A DNA stretch of 8,480 nucleotides from Gammaproteobacteria bacterium (GTDB lineage: Bacteria; Pseudomonadota; Gammaproteobacteria; UBA6429; Thiohalophilaceae), in assembly GCA_011052165.1 (NCBI GenBank), contig DRJN01000206.1, positions 1 to 8,480 of the forward strand. Direction: 5' to 3'. Position 1 is the first letter of the stretch. Every line of letters begins with the position of its first letter. The notes under the pieces were generated by a model. The model had not been told where the DNA came from. It searched no databases and saw only the letters and a list, made by a program, of their open reading frames with translations. Below are positions 6,900 to 8,480 of this stretch, piece by piece. The position numbers and the translations under genes were made by a program.

Positions 6900-6971
6900 A
6901 TAAAATACATGCAAATACTGTTACAACGATTAATACTTCCTTCAGCCGTCCACGCAGAATACTTAATATTT

Positions 6972-8291
6972 ATGACATCAACACACTCAACTACATTTAT
7001 CGTTAAACCCGGTGGGACGCTCAACGGAGAGATTCGAGTACCCGGTGACAAGTCCGTTTCTCATCGCAGCATTATGCTTGGCTCACTGGCGAAAGGCACC
7101 ACCGAGGTCAGCGGTTTTCTCGAAGGCGAAGATAATCTGGCTACCCTGAATGCTTTTCGCGCCATGGGCGTGAACATCAGCGGACCGGATCAAGGTAGGG
7201 TCTGCATTGAAGGCGTGGGACTGCATGGCCTCAAGGCACCGGCTGGACCGCTGTATCTGGGCAACTCCGGCACGTCGATGCGCCTGCTGAGTGGTTTGAT
7301 GGCAGCGCAGGCATTTGATTCTACGCTGACGGGCGATATATCGCTGAGTGGGCGTCCCATGCGCAGAGTCACCGCGCCGCTGGCCGGGATGGGGGCAAAA
7401 ATCGAGACCAACGAGGCGGGTACACCGCCTTTACATATTCATGGCGGGCAGAAATTGAAGAGCATCGACTATGCCATGCCTGTGGCCAGCGCTCAGGTGA
7501 AATCCTGTCTGTTACTGGCCGGGCTGTATGCCGAGGGCGAAACCTGTGTGACGGAACCGGCGCCGACCCGGGATCACACTGAACGTATGCTACAGGGCTT
7601 CGGCTATGCGGTGCAGCGCGAGCACAACCGGATCTGTGTCGAAGGCGGTGGCCGGTTAACGGCGACCCGACTTGATGTGCCGGCGGATATTTCCTCGGCT
7701 ACGTTTTTTATAGTCGGCGCCAGCATCAGCGAAGGCGCGGATATCACCCTGAAACACGTCGGTATCAACCCCACCCGTATCGGTGTACTTAATATCCTGC
7801 GGCTGATGGGGGCGGATATTGAGCTACACAACGAACAACAGGTGGGAGGCGAGCCGGTGGCCGATATTCGGGTGCGTGGCGCGCGGTTGAAAGGTATTCG
7901 CATTCCCGAAGAACAAGTGCCGCTGGCAATCGATGAATTTCCGGCAATTTTTGTCGCGGCAGCCTGTGCCGAGGGCGAGACCCTACTCACCGGAGCACGG
8001 GAGCTGCGGGTCAAGGAAAGTGATCGCATTCAGGTAATGGCCGATGGCCTGCAAATTTTGGGTATTGATGCTAAGCCCACCGAGGATGGCATGGTTATTC
8101 AGGGAGGCCGAATCAGTAGCGGCTGTGTACAAAGTCACGGCGATCATCGCATTGCCATGTCATTTGCTGTGGCCGCACTACGCGCGACCGGGCCAATAGA
8201 AATCCAGGACTGCGCCAATGTCGATACCTCCTTCCCCGGTTTTGCCCAATTGGCGCAGCAGGCCGGGCTGTCGATTGAAGTCAGGTTATGA
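6972..8291 (+). CDS. aroA: 3-phosphoshikimate 1-carboxyvinyltransferase (EPSP synthase), class II-like
   Basis: A 439-residue EPSP synthase, the sixth shikimate-pathway step, joining shikimate-3-phosphate and phosphoenolpyruvate. I chose ATG 6972 because it puts VPGDKSVSHRS (23-33) at the usual distance from the N-terminus. The in-frame ATG at 6909 would add 21 residues encoded by repeat sequence with no family match, though it has the better ribosome binding site. Active-site residues include K27, R104, D321 (AIDEFP), E349 and R352 (VKESDR), and R393 (DHRIAM). Four motifs described for class II (glyphosate-tolerant) enzymes are present: GDKS (25-28), SAQVK (173-177), NPTR (266-269) and RDHTE (200-204). 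However, position 100 in LGNSGTSMR is Gly, where the tolerant CP4 enzyme has Ala, so tolerance is not assured. The gene is separate from tyrA, unlike the pseudomonad fusion. Confidence 0.95.
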   Translation: MTSTHSTTFIVKPGGTLNGEIRVPGDKSVSHRSIMLGSLAKGTTEVSGFLEGEDNLATLNAFRAMGVNISGPDQGRVCIEGVGLHGLKAPAGPLYLGNSGTSMRLLSGLMAAQAFDSTLTGDISLSGRPMRRVTAPLAGMGAKIETNEAGTPPLHIHGGQKLKSIDYAMPVASAQVKSCLLLAGLYAEGETCVTEPAPTRDHTERMLQGFGYAVQREHNRICVEGGGRLTATRLDVPADISSATFFIVGASISEGADITLKHVGINPTRIGVLNILRLMGADIELHNEQQVGGEPVADIRVRGARLKGIRIPEEQVPLAIDEFPAIFVAAACAEGETLLTGARELRVKESDRIQVMADGLQILGIDAKPTEDGMVIQGGRISSGCVQSHGDHRIAMSFAVAALRATGPIEIQDCANVDTSFPGFAQLAQQAGLSIEVRL

Positions 8292-8333
8292 GAACCAACG
8301 CGTCTGTGCGTTAAATTTTCCAGATTTTTCCAC

Positions 8334-8339
8334 AAGGAG
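8334..8339 (+). promoter_or_regulatory. Ribosome binding site of cmk
   Basis: AAGGAG lies six bases before the ATG at 8346. It is the strongest Shine-Dalgarno in the window and fixes the cmk start. Confidence 0.85.
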
Positions 8340-8345
8340 TTCATC

Positions 8346-8480
8346 ATGTCTGATATTCCGGTTCTGACTATCGATGGCCCCAGCGGCGCAGGAAAGGGCA
8401 CTATCAGCGCTCGGGTGGCGCAGCAACTGGGCTGGCATCTGCTCGATAGTGGTGCGCTGTACCGGCTGGTAGCGCTGGGG
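8346..8480 (+). CDS. cmk: Cytidylate kinase, N-terminal part (3' end beyond window)
   Basis: The first 45 codons of Cmk, cut by the window end; the family is usually about 220-230 residues. The enzyme phosphorylates CMP and dCMP with ATP in the cytosol. Residues 5-18 give the first strand and the P-loop GPSGAGKG (11-18), followed by LLDSGALYR (32-40), the family's nucleotide monophosphate-binding segment. The frame is open to the last base. It follows aroA by 54 bases, the standard order in the supraoperon, where rpsA usually comes next; that gene is outside this window. Confidence 0.95.
   Translation, partial: MSDIPVLTIDGPSGAGKGTISARVAQQLGWHLLDSGALYRLVALG

Larger units (their letters stand above)
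6830..6937. repeat. Large inverted repeat enclosing a GC-rich hairpin (MITE- or REP-like)
   Basis: The two 28-base arms, 6830-6857 and 6910-6937, are reverse complements at 23 of 28 positions. There are two exact blocks: TATTAATCGTTG (6832-6843) with CAACGATTAATA (6924-6935), and AGTATTTGCA (6848-6857) with TGCAAATACT (6910-6919). The 52-base centre holds the separate GC-rich hairpin at 6864-6899. The structure contains no coding capacity of its own and looks like a small non-autonomous repeat element inserted between tyrA and aroA. The right arm runs into the possible upstream aroA start at 6909. Confidence 0.8.
6808..6963. repeat. Imperfect direct repeat pair, 128 bases apart
   Basis: Bases 6808-6835 and 6936-6963 match at 22 of 28 positions without gaps; the best-conserved core is CCACGCA (6822-6828 and 6950-6956). 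The pair brackets the inverted repeat at 6830-6937 and slightly overlaps its ends. The pattern could be target-site or element-end duplication, or two diverged copies of one short repeat. Confidence 0.6.

Noticed and set aside
6774..6967. A CRISPR array or an insertion sequence with transposase
   Set aside because: The repeats are few, diverged and nested rather than regularly spaced, and no transposase reading frame or fragment is present.
8297..8319. Stem-loop AACGC/GCGTT followed by AAATTTT after aroA, as a terminator
   Set aside because: The stem has only five base pairs with a six-base loop and a short T-run interrupted by As. It sits directly before the cmk ribosome binding site in a conserved operon, so a terminator is unlikely.

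Overview
The window is a stretch of proteobacterial chromosome with eight genes, all on the + strand: serC (5' end cut off), a serA-like dehydrogenase, pheA, a manC/algA-type bifunctional mannose enzyme, hisC, tyrA, aroA and cmk (3' end cut off). The backbone serC-pheA-hisC-tyrA-aroA-cmk is the conserved aromatic amino acid 'supraoperon' known from Beta- and Gammaproteobacteria such as the pseudomonads. Two genes are added to it here: serA between serC and pheA, and manC between pheA and hisC. Protein features (AroQ-PheA fusion, separate TyrA and AroA, class II-like AroA motifs) and the repeats around 6.8 kb suggest a non-enteric gammaproteobacterium, or less likely a betaproteobacterium. I cannot name a genus from this sequence.

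Layout. Positions 1-2075 hold two consecutive steps of serine synthesis: SerA oxidises 3-phosphoglycerate and SerC transaminates the product. Positions 2084-3160 hold the chorismate mutase/prephenate dehydratase. A 115-base gap follows, containing a long AT-rich imperfect palindrome (3195-3251), and then manC (3276-4736). hisC (4763-5881) and tyrA share a four-base GTGA overlap. Between the tyrA stop and aroA (3' of 6777) lies about 190 bases of nested inverted and direct repeats, which also makes the aroA start ambiguous. aroA ends at 8291; cmk starts at 8346 behind a strong ribosome binding site.

How the genes work together. AroA makes EPSP, the precursor of chorismate. The mutase domain of PheA turns chorismate into prephenate. 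PheA then leads to phenylpyruvate and TyrA to 4-hydroxyphenylpyruvate. HisC-family aminotransferases can add the amino group to these keto acids as well as serving histidine synthesis. SerC also serves pyridoxal phosphate synthesis in many bacteria, and HisC and SerC both need that cofactor. ManC supplies GDP-mannose for surface polysaccharide and is the functional outsider.

No stretch of 300 bases or more lacks a gene. I saw no RNA genes, CRISPR array, complete insertion sequence or convincing intrinsic terminator. I found no evidence of an undescribed multi-gene system. The unusual material is in the intergenic palindrome and repeats, in the non-canonical active site of the SerA homologue, and in the insertion of manC.
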